64,000 nucleotides of DNA from Ruminococcus flavefaciens (GTDB lineage Bacteria > Bacillota > Clostridia > Oscillospirales > Ruminococcaceae), in NCBI RefSeq assembly GCF_900119075.1, contig NZ_FPIP01000002.1, positions 1 through 64,000 on the forward strand, given 5' to 3'. The position numbers and the translations under genes were made by a program. Of this stretch, positions 52,508 to 60,685 are shown piece after piece. The notes under the pieces were generated by a model. It was not told where the DNA came from. It worked only from the letters and a program-made list of their open reading frames with translations, and did no database searches. The first letter of the stretch is position 1. The number at the start of each line of letters is the position of its first letter.

Positions 52508-53710
52508 ATGGGAAAATGTATGATAATCGGCTGCGGCGGTGTTGCGTCCGTAGCTATCCACAAGTGCTGCCAGAACAGCGAGGTTTTTGAGGGCATTATG
52601 ATAGCAAGCCGTACCAAGTCAAAGTGCGACGCGCTGAAGGAAAAGCTCCAGCCTACAACAAAGACTGTTATCGAGACCGCACAGGTAAACGCTGATAACG
52701 TTGACGAGCTTGTTGCTCTTATCAACAGCTACAAGCCTGACGTAGTGCTTAACCTTGCTCTCCCTTATCAGGATCTCACTATCATGGACGCTTGTCTCGC
52801 TACAAAGACTCATTACGTTGATACTGCAAACTATGAGCCTCTTGATACTGCTAAATTTGAGTACAAGTGGCAGTGGGCTTACCGCGAGAGATTTGAAAAG
52901 GCCGGTATCACAGCCCTCCTCGGAAGCGGCTTCGATCCCGGCGTTACAGGAGTATTCTCCGCTTACGCTATGAAGCATGAGTTTGACGAGATAAACTACA
53001 TCGACATTCTCGACTGCAACGGCGGCGACCACGGCTATCCCTTCGCTACAAACTTCAACCCCGAGATAAATATCCGCGAGGTTTCCGCTAAGGGAAGCTA
53101 CATCGAGGACGGCAAGTGGGTAGAGACAGAGCCTATGGAGATAAAGAGAGTTTACAACTTCAAGGGCGTGGGCGAAAAGGATATGTATCTTCTCCACCAC
53201 GAGGAGCTTGAGTCACTTGCTCTCAATATCAAGGGCATCAAGCGTATCCGCTTCTTCATGACATTCGGTCAGAGCTACCTCACACACCTCAAGTGTCTCG
53301 AAAACGTAGGTATGACATCTATCGAGCCTATCATGTACGAGGGCAAGGAGATAGTACCTCTCCAGTTCCTCAAGGCTGTACTGCCCGATCCTGCGTCACT
53401 CGGTCCGAGAACAGTGGGCAAGACTAATATCGGCTGTATCTTCCGCGGCAAAAAGGACGGCAAGGACAAGAATTACTACCTCTACAATATCTGCGATCAT
53501 CAGGAGTGCTACAAGGAAGTGGGCTCACAGGCTATTTCCTATACAACAGGCGTTCCTGCTATGATAGGTGCTATGATGATAATGACAGGCACATGGAAGA
53601 AGGCTGGCGTTTACAACATCGAGGAATTTGATCCCGATCCGTTCATGGAGGCTCTCAACAAGTGGGGACTCCCATGGGAAGAGGACTTCAATCCTACTCT
53701 TGTTGACTGA
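52508..53710 (+). CDS. Carboxynorspermidine/carboxyspermidine dehydrogenase (saccharopine dehydrogenase-like)
   Basis: A 400-aa NAD(P)H enzyme related to saccharopine dehydrogenase. The Rossmann start is CMIIGCGGVASVAIHKC, followed by VVLNLALPYQDLTIMDACL and the central GSGFDPGVTGVFSAYAMK and DILDCNGGDHGYPFATNFNPE. In this family the enzyme condenses aspartate semialdehyde with putrescine or diaminopropane. Its neighbour NspC decarboxylates the product to spermidine or norspermidine. AAAGGAGTATTAAAA precedes the ATG. Codon use is restricted, suggesting high expression. The identification is strengthened by the NspC gene downstream. Confidence 0.9.
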   Translation: MGKCMIIGCGGVASVAIHKCCQNSEVFEGIMIASRTKSKCDALKEKLQPTTKTVIETAQVNADNVDELVALINSYKPDVVLNLALPYQDLTIMDACLATKTHYVDTANYEPLDTAKFEYKWQWAYRERFEKAGITALLGSGFDPGVTGVFSAYAMKHEFDEINYIDILDCNGGDHGYPFATNFNPEINIREVSAKGSYIEDGKWVETEPMEIKRVYNFKGVGEKDMYLLHHEELESLALNIKGIKRIRFFMTFGQSYLTHLKCLENVGMTSIEPIMYEGKEIVPLQFLKAVLPDPASLGPRTVGKTNIGCIFRGKKDGKDKNYYLYNICDHQECYKEVGSQAISYTTGVPAMIGAMMIMTGTWKKAGVYNIEEFDPDPFMEALNKWGLPWEEDFNPTLVD

Positions 53711-53711
53711 T

Positions 53712-54200
53712 TTGAGAATAAAAAGGATCATCGTCTTTACGCTTTTTGCAGTATATATCATATGTGCAGTATATATGCTGTTCTTTATGAGGGAAAGCCT
53801 GCTGGGGAGGTGCTCCTATGGGGAATACTTCCGAGAGAACACAAACTTCGTACCGTTCCGCACGGTCATTGAGTTTGCAGGCTATATCCGCGATGACGAC
53901 ACGGTGTACGGGGATATCTCTTTTGAGAATATCTTAGGTAATGTCATTGCGCTTATGCCTATAGGCTTTTTCTTCCCTGCAATATGGAAAAAACAGCGCC
54001 GCTTCGTTAGCTTTCTGCTGACGGCTTCGGCGGTGATAATCGGCGTGGAGACAATACAGTTCATTGCAATGTGCGGCGCCTGCGATATCGACGACTTTAT
54101 ACTGAATCTCACAGGCGCAGTCATGGGCTTTGGCTTTACAAGGCTCAATATAGTGAAAAGACTGATGTTTATCGACGTCAGCTTAAAAAAAGGAGAATAG
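53712..54200 (+). CDS. VanZ-like family membrane protein
   Basis: About 162 aa with four hydrophobic segments and the VanZ-type motifs: N-P/FVPF region (NTNFVPFRTV), FENILGNVIALMPIGFFFPA, and FIQFIAMCGACDIDDFILNLTGA. The start is uncertain: TTG at 53712, one base after the dehydrogenase stop, is the most upstream plausible codon, and there is no good ribosome binding site, so coupling to the upstream stop is likely. VanZ relatives are linked to glycopeptide tolerance, but most are of unknown role. Its end is AAAAAAAGGAGAATAG, which supplies the ribosome binding site for the next gene. Confidence 0.75.
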   Translation: MRIKRIIVFTLFAVYIICAVYMLFFMRESLLGRCSYGEYFRENTNFVPFRTVIEFAGYIRDDDTVYGDISFENILGNVIALMPIGFFFPAIWKKQRRFVSFLLTASAVIIGVETIQFIAMCGACDIDDFILNLTGAVMGFGFTRLNIVKRLMFIDVSLKKGE

Positions 54201-54202
54201 AA

Positions 54203-54868
54203 ATGTCACATTTCAGAAATTTCAAGAAGATAATGGCTGTTGCCGCAGCAACAACTATGCTCATGCTCACAGGCTGCGGAAAGAGCATTTCCACCTCTGA
54301 CGTAAACGATACGCCTCCCACAACTAATTCAAATCAGTCGGGAAACATTATCGTTCTTACACTTCACCCCGACGCAGCGCCTATTACCTGCGAAAACTTT
54401 GAAAAGCTGGTAAACGAGGGCTTCTACAACGGACTTACCTTCCACCGTGTAGTTGACGAGTTCATGGCTCAGGGCGGCGATCCCAAGGGCGACGGCACAG
54501 GCGGCAGCTCTGATACTATCAAGGGCGAATTTGCTGCAAACGGCGTTAATAATCCGCTTTCACATCAGCGCGGAGTCGTTTCAATGGCTCGCAGCATGGA
54601 TTACGACAGCGCTTCAAGCCAGTTCTTCATCTGCTATACAGGCAATTATGCTTCGTCTCTGGACGGTCAGTACGCTGCTTTCGCAAACGTTACCGAGGGC
54701 ATGGAGGTCGTTGACGACTTCATGAAGGTTGAGCGCGATCTTAACTCTATGGGCGAAATGGCTTCACCGAAAACTCCTATAAAAATGGAGAAGGTAGAGA
54801 TGATAGCTCCCGATGAGAACGGCGCTCCGAGAGTAATGATAACCATGAACGACTTTATCCAGAAATGA
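54203..54868 (+). CDS. Cyclophilin-type peptidyl-prolyl isomerase, lipoprotein
   Basis: A 221-aa secreted lipoprotein. The ATG at 54203 has AAAGGAG upstream; residues ~1-23 are a type II signal with LTGC lipobox. A short Ser/Thr/Asn linker precedes the cyclophilin domain: NFEKLVNEGFYNGLTFHRVVDEFMAQGGDPKGDGTGG, GVVSMAR, SQFFICY and FANVTEGMEVV. It isomerises prolyl bonds in exported proteins. It lies 2 nt after the VanZ-like gene and overlaps nspC by ATGA. Confidence 0.92.
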   Translation: MSHFRNFKKIMAVAAATTMLMLTGCGKSISTSDVNDTPPTTNSNQSGNIIVLTLHPDAAPITCENFEKLVNEGFYNGLTFHRVVDEFMAQGGDPKGDGTGGSSDTIKGEFAANGVNNPLSHQRGVVSMARSMDYDSASSQFFICYTGNYASSLDGQYAAFANVTEGMEVVDDFMKVERDLNSMGEMASPKTPIKMEKVEMIAPDENGAPRVMITMNDFIQK

Positions 54869-56004
54869 TGAAGTATAATTTCGATGTAAATAAAGTGCCG
54901 ACTCCCTGCTATATAGCAGACGAGTCGGCGCTTATCCGTAATCTGGAGATACTCCGCGGTGTTTCCGAGAGAACAGGCGCGAAGATACTCCTTGCACAGA
55001 AGGCATTTTCCTGTTACCATCTCTATCCAATGATAGGGGAGTACCTTGCAGGCACGGCTTGCAGCGGACTTTTCGAGGCAAAGCTGGGCTATGAGGAAAT
55101 GGGTAAGGAAAATCACGTTTTTTCCGCAGCCTACCGCGAAAGCGAGATAGACGAGATAATCTCATACTGCGGACATATCATATTCAATTCGTTCACGCAG
55201 CTCGACAGATACCGTGACCGCGTTCTTGCGGCAGGCAAGAAGATAGGACTGCGCATAAATCCCGAGCATTCCACACAGGAGGGACACGAGATATACGATC
55301 CCTGCTCGCCTAAGTCAAGGCTCGGCATTACACGCAGGAACTTCCGTGATGATGACCTCCGCGGCGTAACGGGACTGCACTTCCATACTCTCTGCGAGCA
55401 GAATTCCGACGATCTTGAGACTACTTTAGACGCAATTGAGGAAAAGTTCGGGGACATACTGCACAAAATGGAGTGGATAAACTTCGGCGGCGGTCACCAC
55501 ATCACCCGTGAGGACTACGACATACCGCGTCTGGAGCGCTGCATACGCCGTATGCAGGAGAAGTACGGACTTGAGGTCTTTCTCGAACCAGGTGAAGCTA
55601 TCGCTCTCAATGCAGGCTGGCTGGTGACGGAGGTCCTCGACCTTACGGAGAACGATATGCCAATCGCTATCCTTGACACCTCGGCTGCCTGCCATATGCC
55701 CGATGTACTGGAAATGCCCTACCGTCCGCCTCTTGTGGGTTCGGGAGAAAAGGGCGAGAAAAAGTACAGCTATCGCCTTGGCTCTCAGACCTGCCTTGCA
55801 GGTGACGTCATCGGGGAGTACTCCTTCGACGAGCCGCTGAAGATAGGCGACAGGCTTGTATTCGGCGATATGGCAATATACTCAATGGTCAAGAACAATA
55901 CCTTCAACGGTATGCCCCTGCCGCATATCCTGCTTCTGAAAAAGGACGGCAGCTTCGAGACTCTGCGCAGCTTCGGCTACGACGACTTCAAGGAGAGACT
56001 GTGA
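54865..56004 (+). CDS. nspC: Carboxynorspermidine decarboxylase
   Basis: A 379-aa PLP enzyme of the alanine-racemase-fold (group IV) decarboxylases. PLP Lys46 lies in KILLAQKAFSCYHLYP; GLHFHTLCEQ, WINFGGGHH, LEPGEAIALNAGWLV, and the dimer-site Cys in LDTSAACHMPDVLE follow. It removes CO2 from carboxynorspermidine or carboxyspermidine. ATG overlaps the cyclophilin stop; the next gene overlaps in TGATG. With the dehydrogenase it makes a SAM-independent triamine pathway. Confidence 0.94.
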   Translation: MMKYNFDVNKVPTPCYIADESALIRNLEILRGVSERTGAKILLAQKAFSCYHLYPMIGEYLAGTACSGLFEAKLGYEEMGKENHVFSAAYRESEIDEIISYCGHIIFNSFTQLDRYRDRVLAAGKKIGLRINPEHSTQEGHEIYDPCSPKSRLGITRRNFRDDDLRGVTGLHFHTLCEQNSDDLETTLDAIEEKFGDILHKMEWINFGGGHHITREDYDIPRLERCIRRMQEKYGLEVFLEPGEAIALNAGWLVTEVLDLTENDMPIAILDTSAACHMPDVLEMPYRPPLVGSGEKGEKKYSYRLGSQTCLAGDVIGEYSFDEPLKIGDRLVFGDMAIYSMVKNNTFNGMPLPHILLLKKDGSFETLRSFGYDDFKERL

Positions 56005-56576
56005 TGACGAATATTTACTTTGTGCGCCATGCACTGCCCGATTATTCATGCAGGGACGCGGCGCTGAGACCGCTCACTGATGAGGGCATGAGGGATACCG
56101 CCGAGGTAGTCCGCGCAATGAAGGATATACACCTTGACTATGCAGTATCCAGTCCCTATAAGCGCAGCTATGACACCATAAAGGCGGCGGCTGACGACCA
56201 TGGGCTGAAAATAGAGCTTGACGACCGCCTCCACGAGCGTATCAGCGGCGAAAACGGCAACAACCGCGAGATGTTCCAAAGGCGCTGGAGCGATTTCAGC
56301 TTCTGCGAGGAGGGCGGCGAGAGCCTTGGCTCGGTGACCGAGCGCAATATGGCGGCTGTCCACGATATGCTCCGTGCTCATGAGGGGGAGAATATCATGG
56401 TGGGAACTCACGGAACAGCCCTGAGTACCATACTCAATTACTATGACAGCACCTTCGGCGTTGAGGGCTTTCTGCGTATCATCAACTATATGCCATATAT
56501 AATCAGGCTTGGCTTTGATGGCATGAAGCTTGTTGAAAAAGAGGAGATTCTTATCGTAGATAAGCCTTTCGATTGA
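56004..56576 (+). CDS. Histidine-phosphatase-family protein (phosphoglycerate mutase-like)
   Basis: A 190-aa phosphatase. The phosphohistidine motif is YFVRHALPDY, with the second catalytic His in NIMVGTHGTALS. Other pocket residues include SSPYKRSYDT and the LHER / GGESL regions. The ATG at 56004 overlaps the nspC stop; GTG 56001 is an alternative. The substrate (a phosphorylated metabolite or sugar) is unknown. It is the last gene of the polyamine-cluster run. Confidence 0.9.
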   Translation: MTNIYFVRHALPDYSCRDAALRPLTDEGMRDTAEVVRAMKDIHLDYAVSSPYKRSYDTIKAAADDHGLKIELDDRLHERISGENGNNREMFQRRWSDFSFCEEGGESLGSVTERNMAAVHDMLRAHEGENIMVGTHGTALSTILNYYDSTFGVEGFLRIINYMPYIIRLGFDGMKLVEKEEILIVDKPFD

Positions 56577-56640
56577 GAACTAAGAGCTAAGAACTAAGAA
56601 CTAAGATTGTAGGGGCGGCGGAACGCCGCCCCTACAAAAT
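56577..56640. repeat. Heptamer-like run and GTAGGGGC palindrome
   Basis: AGAACTAAGAACTAAGAACT-type direct repeats at 56577-56607, then GTAGGGGCGGCGGAACGCCGCCCCTAC (56609-56635). The wider interval 56577-56956 also holds a terminator and the pectinase promoter. Confidence 0.7.
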
Positions 56641-56674
56641 ACGTCTGCGTTAGCGGAAATATTAATTATGAATC

Positions 56675-56702
56675 AAAAAAGGACTCGATAGAGTCCTTTT
56701 TT
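56675..56702 (+). terminator. Terminator of the polyamine cluster
   Basis: AAAAAAGGACTC gata GAGTCCTTTTTT, a perfect 12-bp stem. Confidence 0.9.
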
Positions 56703-56805
56703 CTTATATCTCCCGAATTACAGCCGTTTATACGTTAAAACTGCCAAATAGCGGAAGAAGATATTGTATAAATAGACAAAGCTGATTTAACTTTTTATGA
56801 TTTTA

Positions 56806-56834
56806 TTTACAACTCTTACTGCTTGTGTTATAAT
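56806..56834 (+). promoter_or_regulatory. Promoter of the pectinase gene
   Basis: TTTACA (56806-56811), 17 bp, TATAAT (56829-56834). A ~115-nt leader follows, with a CCGC...GCGG hairpin near 56914. Confidence 0.75.
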
Positions 56835-56956
56835 TATGATATATAGGTGTATATTCCGAAGCTCTGCTTTCCCTGTGCTCAGCTCCCGATATCACCGCAT
56901 TTGTGACATTTCCGCTTTAGGCAGCGGAGGTCATCGTTAGAAAAGGAGTAAAAACT

Positions 56957-59900
56957 ATGGCTACAAAATCAAGAAAGCTGGCTTTGCAGCTTTTTGCCTT
57001 TGCAGTATCCATTGTCATGTTGCTGGCAGCGTTCGCGGCAGTTCCGCCTGTCAGCGTTCATGCGGCAGGCACTGACCTGTACGTGGGCTACTCAGGCAGA
57101 AACAACAACTTCTCAACAGTGCAGGCGGCTGTTGACAAGGCTGCAAGCCTCAATCCCTCATCAGAGGCAAACCGCGTGACGATACACATAGCTCCCGGTA
57201 CATACCGTCAGCAGGTCATCGTCCAGACGCCTTACATCACATTCATAAACGACGAGCCCCAGAAGGGCAGCGCAATTCTCACATGGTACTACGGAATCGG
57301 CTATAAGTACTACAGCGCAAACTCCAAGGGCTATTACGACGCTAATCTTGCTAACTCCAAAAGCGGCAAGAACGTTTCAAACTATCGCTGGGGCGCTACA
57401 GTTCAGCTATGGCCAAAGGCTACAAACTTCAAGGCTAAGAACATCGTTTTCGAGAACTCATTCAACCGCTACCTCACACAGGAGGAGCTTGCAGACGGCG
57501 TTGAGTGTACAAACGAGACATTAAAGGTACAGCGCTACAACGGCGTTGACGTAAAGTCAAAGGCTTATACCGAGCGTGCGGCTGCTCTCTCAGTTGATAC
57601 AGGCTATGCGGAGTTCCTCAACTGTCAGTTCCTGTCAAGTCAGGATACTCTCTACACAGGCGGCTCTCCTCAGTACTACAAGAACTGCCTTATCGAGGGA
57701 CAGACAGACTATATCTTCGGCGGAAGCAACGCTGTTTTCGACAGCTGCGAGCTTCGCTGGAAGGGCTACAGCAGCGGTTCAGTAGGCGGTTACATCACAG
57801 CAGCAAGAGAACAGGGAAGTCCTTACACAGGATATCTCTTCAAGGACTGTAAGGTAACAGCAAACAGCGGTCTCACAGTAACAGCAGGTTATCTGGGCAG
57901 ACCGTGGGGACAGACTGCAAAGGTGCTCTTTGTAAATACTACTCTCCAGAACGGCAATATGATAACAGCGGCAGGTTGGACTTCGATGAGCGGCGTACAG
58001 CCCGAGAGCGTCAGCGGCTTCAAGGAGAACGGCACCAAGCTCTCCAACGGTCAGCGTGTTGACCTTTCACAGAGAAAGGGACATACCGTTTCTGATAACG
58101 ATGCGGCAAATATCAATATCAAGAATTACATGAACAACTGGACACCGTCGTTCCTCAACGGCGATTCCGGCAGCTCAGGCAATAACGACCAGCCTTCATC
58201 AGGCAATATTGAGGGCGCTGTCAAGACCTGCGGCGGCTGGTTCGAGGAAGCCTACGTTGAGTGGGACAGCTCAAAGCTTGGCAATAATATCAAGGTTAGC
58301 TATGCACCTTCAGGCAGCACAAGCTTCACAGCTGTTGATTCACAGCTTATCAGAAACTCAAGAGTTGATATAGTAGGACTTAAGGGCAATACAGAGTATA
58401 CTGTGAACGTACAGGGTTCAAACGGCTCTGCAAGCTGCAAGTTAAAGACTATGGCTTTTGACCGCAGCGGCTATGCGCACTTCAACGCATCAGAGGCTGT
58501 CGGCGCTTACAATAACGACGGTACTCTGAAATCAGGGGTTACTGTCATCTATGTGAACAACTCAAACAAGGACAGCATTACCTACGGCGGTCAGACAGGT
58601 CTTTACAACATCTTCTACAGCGGAAAGCCTAAGAACGTTGTATTCAGACTTATTGGCAGCATTGATGTGCCAAAGGGTGCAAAGGCTAACGACGGTCAGC
58701 AGAACGACGGCTCAAATATGCTGTATCTCCAGAACGCTGAAAACGTTACTATCGAGGGTATCGGCTATGACGCAGCACTCAATCAGTGGGGCTTTGAGAT
58801 GAAGCGCTCAAAGAGCTGCGAGGTCCGCAACCTGTGGCTGGGCAAGTACCCTGATGACGGCGTATCCATGACAGGCTCTGCCGACAACAAGTCAAATCAT
58901 ATGTGGGTACATAACTGCACCATAGAAAAGGGCTATAATGCTTATGCAGGCAACGGTATAGTAGATGCCGACAAGGCAGACGGCGACGGTTCACTGGACA
59001 TAAAGTGGAGTGAGTATATAACAGTTTCATATAATCTGTTCAAGGATGGTCACAAGACCTCACTTGTAGGCGGCGGAACCAATCATGAGCAGGACTGGAT
59101 AACCTATCACCACAACTGGTTCAACAATACCGAGTCACGTAATCCCCGTGCGAGAAACGCACATATCCACAGCTACAACAACTACTTCTACAATAACAAG
59201 CAGTACGGTATCGGAGCTTCCTACAACTCAAAGGTATTCTCTGAGGCTAACTACTACGAAAAGACAAATCTTCCTCTTGATGCTGAGAATATGGGAAATG
59301 ACGCATATTCGGGAACTATCAAGTCCTACGGCGACAAGTTCGACAGCTGCAATATGGGCAGCGGACTTGCTTATCAGATAGTTAATTCAAGAAACGACAA
59401 GGCTTATATCAACAACCTCAAGGGCGGCGGACAGGGCTATGATAACTTCGACACTGATTCATCGAAGATTTACAGCGGCTACAAGGTACAGTCCGCAGAT
59501 GCTGCTAAAAACGAGGTCATGGCTTACGCAGGAAGAATGCAGAACAAGACCTACAATGCAGGTACAGTTACAGACGGCAGCGGCACAGTTGTTATCGACG
59601 AGCCTGTAAAAAGCGCTCTTATCTCGAAATTTGAGGTCAAGGACGCAAGCTACGGCGCACAGTGGTCTATCGCTGAGACATTTGCAGTAGGCGACAAGGC
59701 GTTCGGCGACCGCGAGCACGTTATCGCTTCTGTTCCGAACAGCATAAGCGGCGGTGAGCATATCATCACAGCCTGCAATTCAAAGAACACAGATTCAGAC
59801 CTTGCAGTTATAACAGCTGCAAAGGACATCACAGTGTTTGTCTGCATGGACGAGAGAGTAACAACTGTTCCGTCATGGCTTGGAAGCTTCAATAAGAACG

Positions 59901-60391
59901 GCGAAATAGTTGAGGTCAATGACACCGAGGCAATAAGACCATTTGACGTTTACGCTAAGGAGATCAAGGCAGGCGAAACTCTTACCCTTGGTACAAACGG
60001 CATGAGCGGTGCCTGCATGAACTACATTGCATTCGTCAAGGAGACTCCCGTAGTTACAACTACAACTACTACCACGACGACCACCACTACAACAACGACA
60101 ACAACCACTACTGAGTCCACAACTACTACGACTACAACACAGCCTGTACCACAGGGACTTCCGGGCGACGCAAACTGCGACAATACAGTTGACCTGTCAG
60201 ACGCAGTTCTCATCATGCAGGCTCTGGCTAATCCGAATAAATACGGAATCAACGGAACAGACGACCACCACCTCACAGAGCAGGGCTCTGCAAACGGTGA
60301 TGTAGAGGGCAGAAACGGAATCACCTCCAATGACGCCCTTGCGATACAGCGCTATCTGCTCCACCTTATAACAACACTTCCGATAGACTAA
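56957..60391 (+). CDS. Secreted CE8 pectinesterase - PL1 pectate lyase fusion with type I dockerin
   Basis: An 1144-aa bifunctional cellulosomal pectinase. Signal peptide 1-36. CE8 methylesterase ~40-385 with catalytic Asp230 (SSQDTLY) and Asp251 (QTDYIFG) and Arg315 (LGRPW). A fibronectin-III-like module follows (~415-500). PL1 pectate lyase ~505-800 shows the RNPRAR motif at 728-733, with Arg731 or Arg728 in the catalytic role. A beta-rich module (~860-1030) precedes a Thr-rich run (~1036-1065) and a dockerin (~1070-1140; DANCDNTVDLSD). De-esterification and cleavage in one chain suit highly methylated pectin. AAAGGAGTAAAAACT precedes the ATG. Confidence 0.95.
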   Translation: MATKSRKLALQLFAFAVSIVMLLAAFAAVPPVSVHAAGTDLYVGYSGRNNNFSTVQAAVDKAASLNPSSEANRVTIHIAPGTYRQQVIVQTPYITFINDEPQKGSAILTWYYGIGYKYYSANSKGYYDANLANSKSGKNVSNYRWGATVQLWPKATNFKAKNIVFENSFNRYLTQEELADGVECTNETLKVQRYNGVDVKSKAYTERAAALSVDTGYAEFLNCQFLSSQDTLYTGGSPQYYKNCLIEGQTDYIFGGSNAVFDSCELRWKGYSSGSVGGYITAAREQGSPYTGYLFKDCKVTANSGLTVTAGYLGRPWGQTAKVLFVNTTLQNGNMITAAGWTSMSGVQPESVSGFKENGTKLSNGQRVDLSQRKGHTVSDNDAANINIKNYMNNWTPSFLNGDSGSSGNNDQPSSGNIEGAVKTCGGWFEEAYVEWDSSKLGNNIKVSYAPSGSTSFTAVDSQLIRNSRVDIVGLKGNTEYTVNVQGSNGSASCKLKTMAFDRSGYAHFNASEAVGAYNNDGTLKSGVTVIYVNNSNKDSITYGGQTGLYNIFYSGKPKNVVFRLIGSIDVPKGAKANDGQQNDGSNMLYLQNAENVTIEGIGYDAALNQWGFEMKRSKSCEVRNLWLGKYPDDGVSMTGSADNKSNHMWVHNCTIEKGYNAYAGNGIVDADKADGDGSLDIKWSEYITVSYNLFKDGHKTSLVGGGTNHEQDWITYHHNWFNNTESRNPRARNAHIHSYNNYFYNNKQYGIGASYNSKVFSEANYYEKTNLPLDAENMGNDAYSGTIKSYGDKFDSCNMGSGLAYQIVNSRNDKAYINNLKGGGQGYDNFDTDSSKIYSGYKVQSADAAKNEVMAYAGRMQNKTYNAGTVTDGSGTVVIDEPVKSALISKFEVKDASYGAQWSIAETFAVGDKAFGDREHVIASVPNSISGGEHIITACNSKNTDSDLAVITAAKDITVFVCMDERVTTVPSWLGSFNKNGEIVEVNDTEAIRPFDVYAKEIKAGETLTLGTNGMSGACMNYIAFVKETPVVTTTTTTTTTTTTTTTTTTTESTTTTTTTQPVPQGLPGDANCDNTVDLSDAVLIMQALANPNKYGINGTDDHHLTEQGSANGDVEGRNGITSNDALAIQRYLLHLITTLPID

Positions 60392-60396
60392 ATAAT

Positions 60397-60424
60397 AAAG
60401 CCCGAGTTTAAAACTCGGGCTTTT
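60397..60424 (+). terminator. Terminator after the pectinase gene
   Basis: AAAGCCCGAGTTT aaa ACTCGGGCTTTT, a 12-bp stem and T-run. Confidence 0.92.
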
Positions 60425-60448
60425 AGCTTCTCGGAAAAGTGGCTTCCC

Positions 60449-60620
60449 CATGAAATGGATTCCAAAGGGACTGTGTTCCTTTGGTCGGGTCAAGGGTTAC
60501 TCCCCACGGTGTGGGGAGATGCCGCAAAGCGACAAAGGGGACGGACCCGATTAGGGGGAAAGCCCTTGCGGGTTTGGGCAGAGCCCAAGAATCGAAGGCG
60601 CTTCGCAAGGCGTCCCTTTA
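60449..60620. repeat. Composite interspersed repeat, copy C
   Basis: Begins ATGGATTCCAAAGGGACTG and contains CCAAAGG/CCTTTGG, ACTCCCCACGGTGTGGGGAG, GACGGACCCGATTAGGGGG and a GGGCAGAGCCC hairpin. It shares modules with copies at 8682 and 18647. The whole interval 60392-60685 is otherwise gene-free. Confidence 0.7.
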
Positions 60621-60643
60621 ATAAATTATGCTTTATATTACAC

Positions 60644-60673
60644 AAAAAGGGCTATGCATTTGCATAGCCCTTA
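60644..60673 (-). terminator. Terminator after ispH-S1
   Basis: On the minus strand: AAGGGCTATGCA aa TGCATAGCCCTTTTT, 13 nt after the stop of the fusion gene. Confidence 0.9.
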
Positions 60674-60685
60674 AAATTTTACTGA

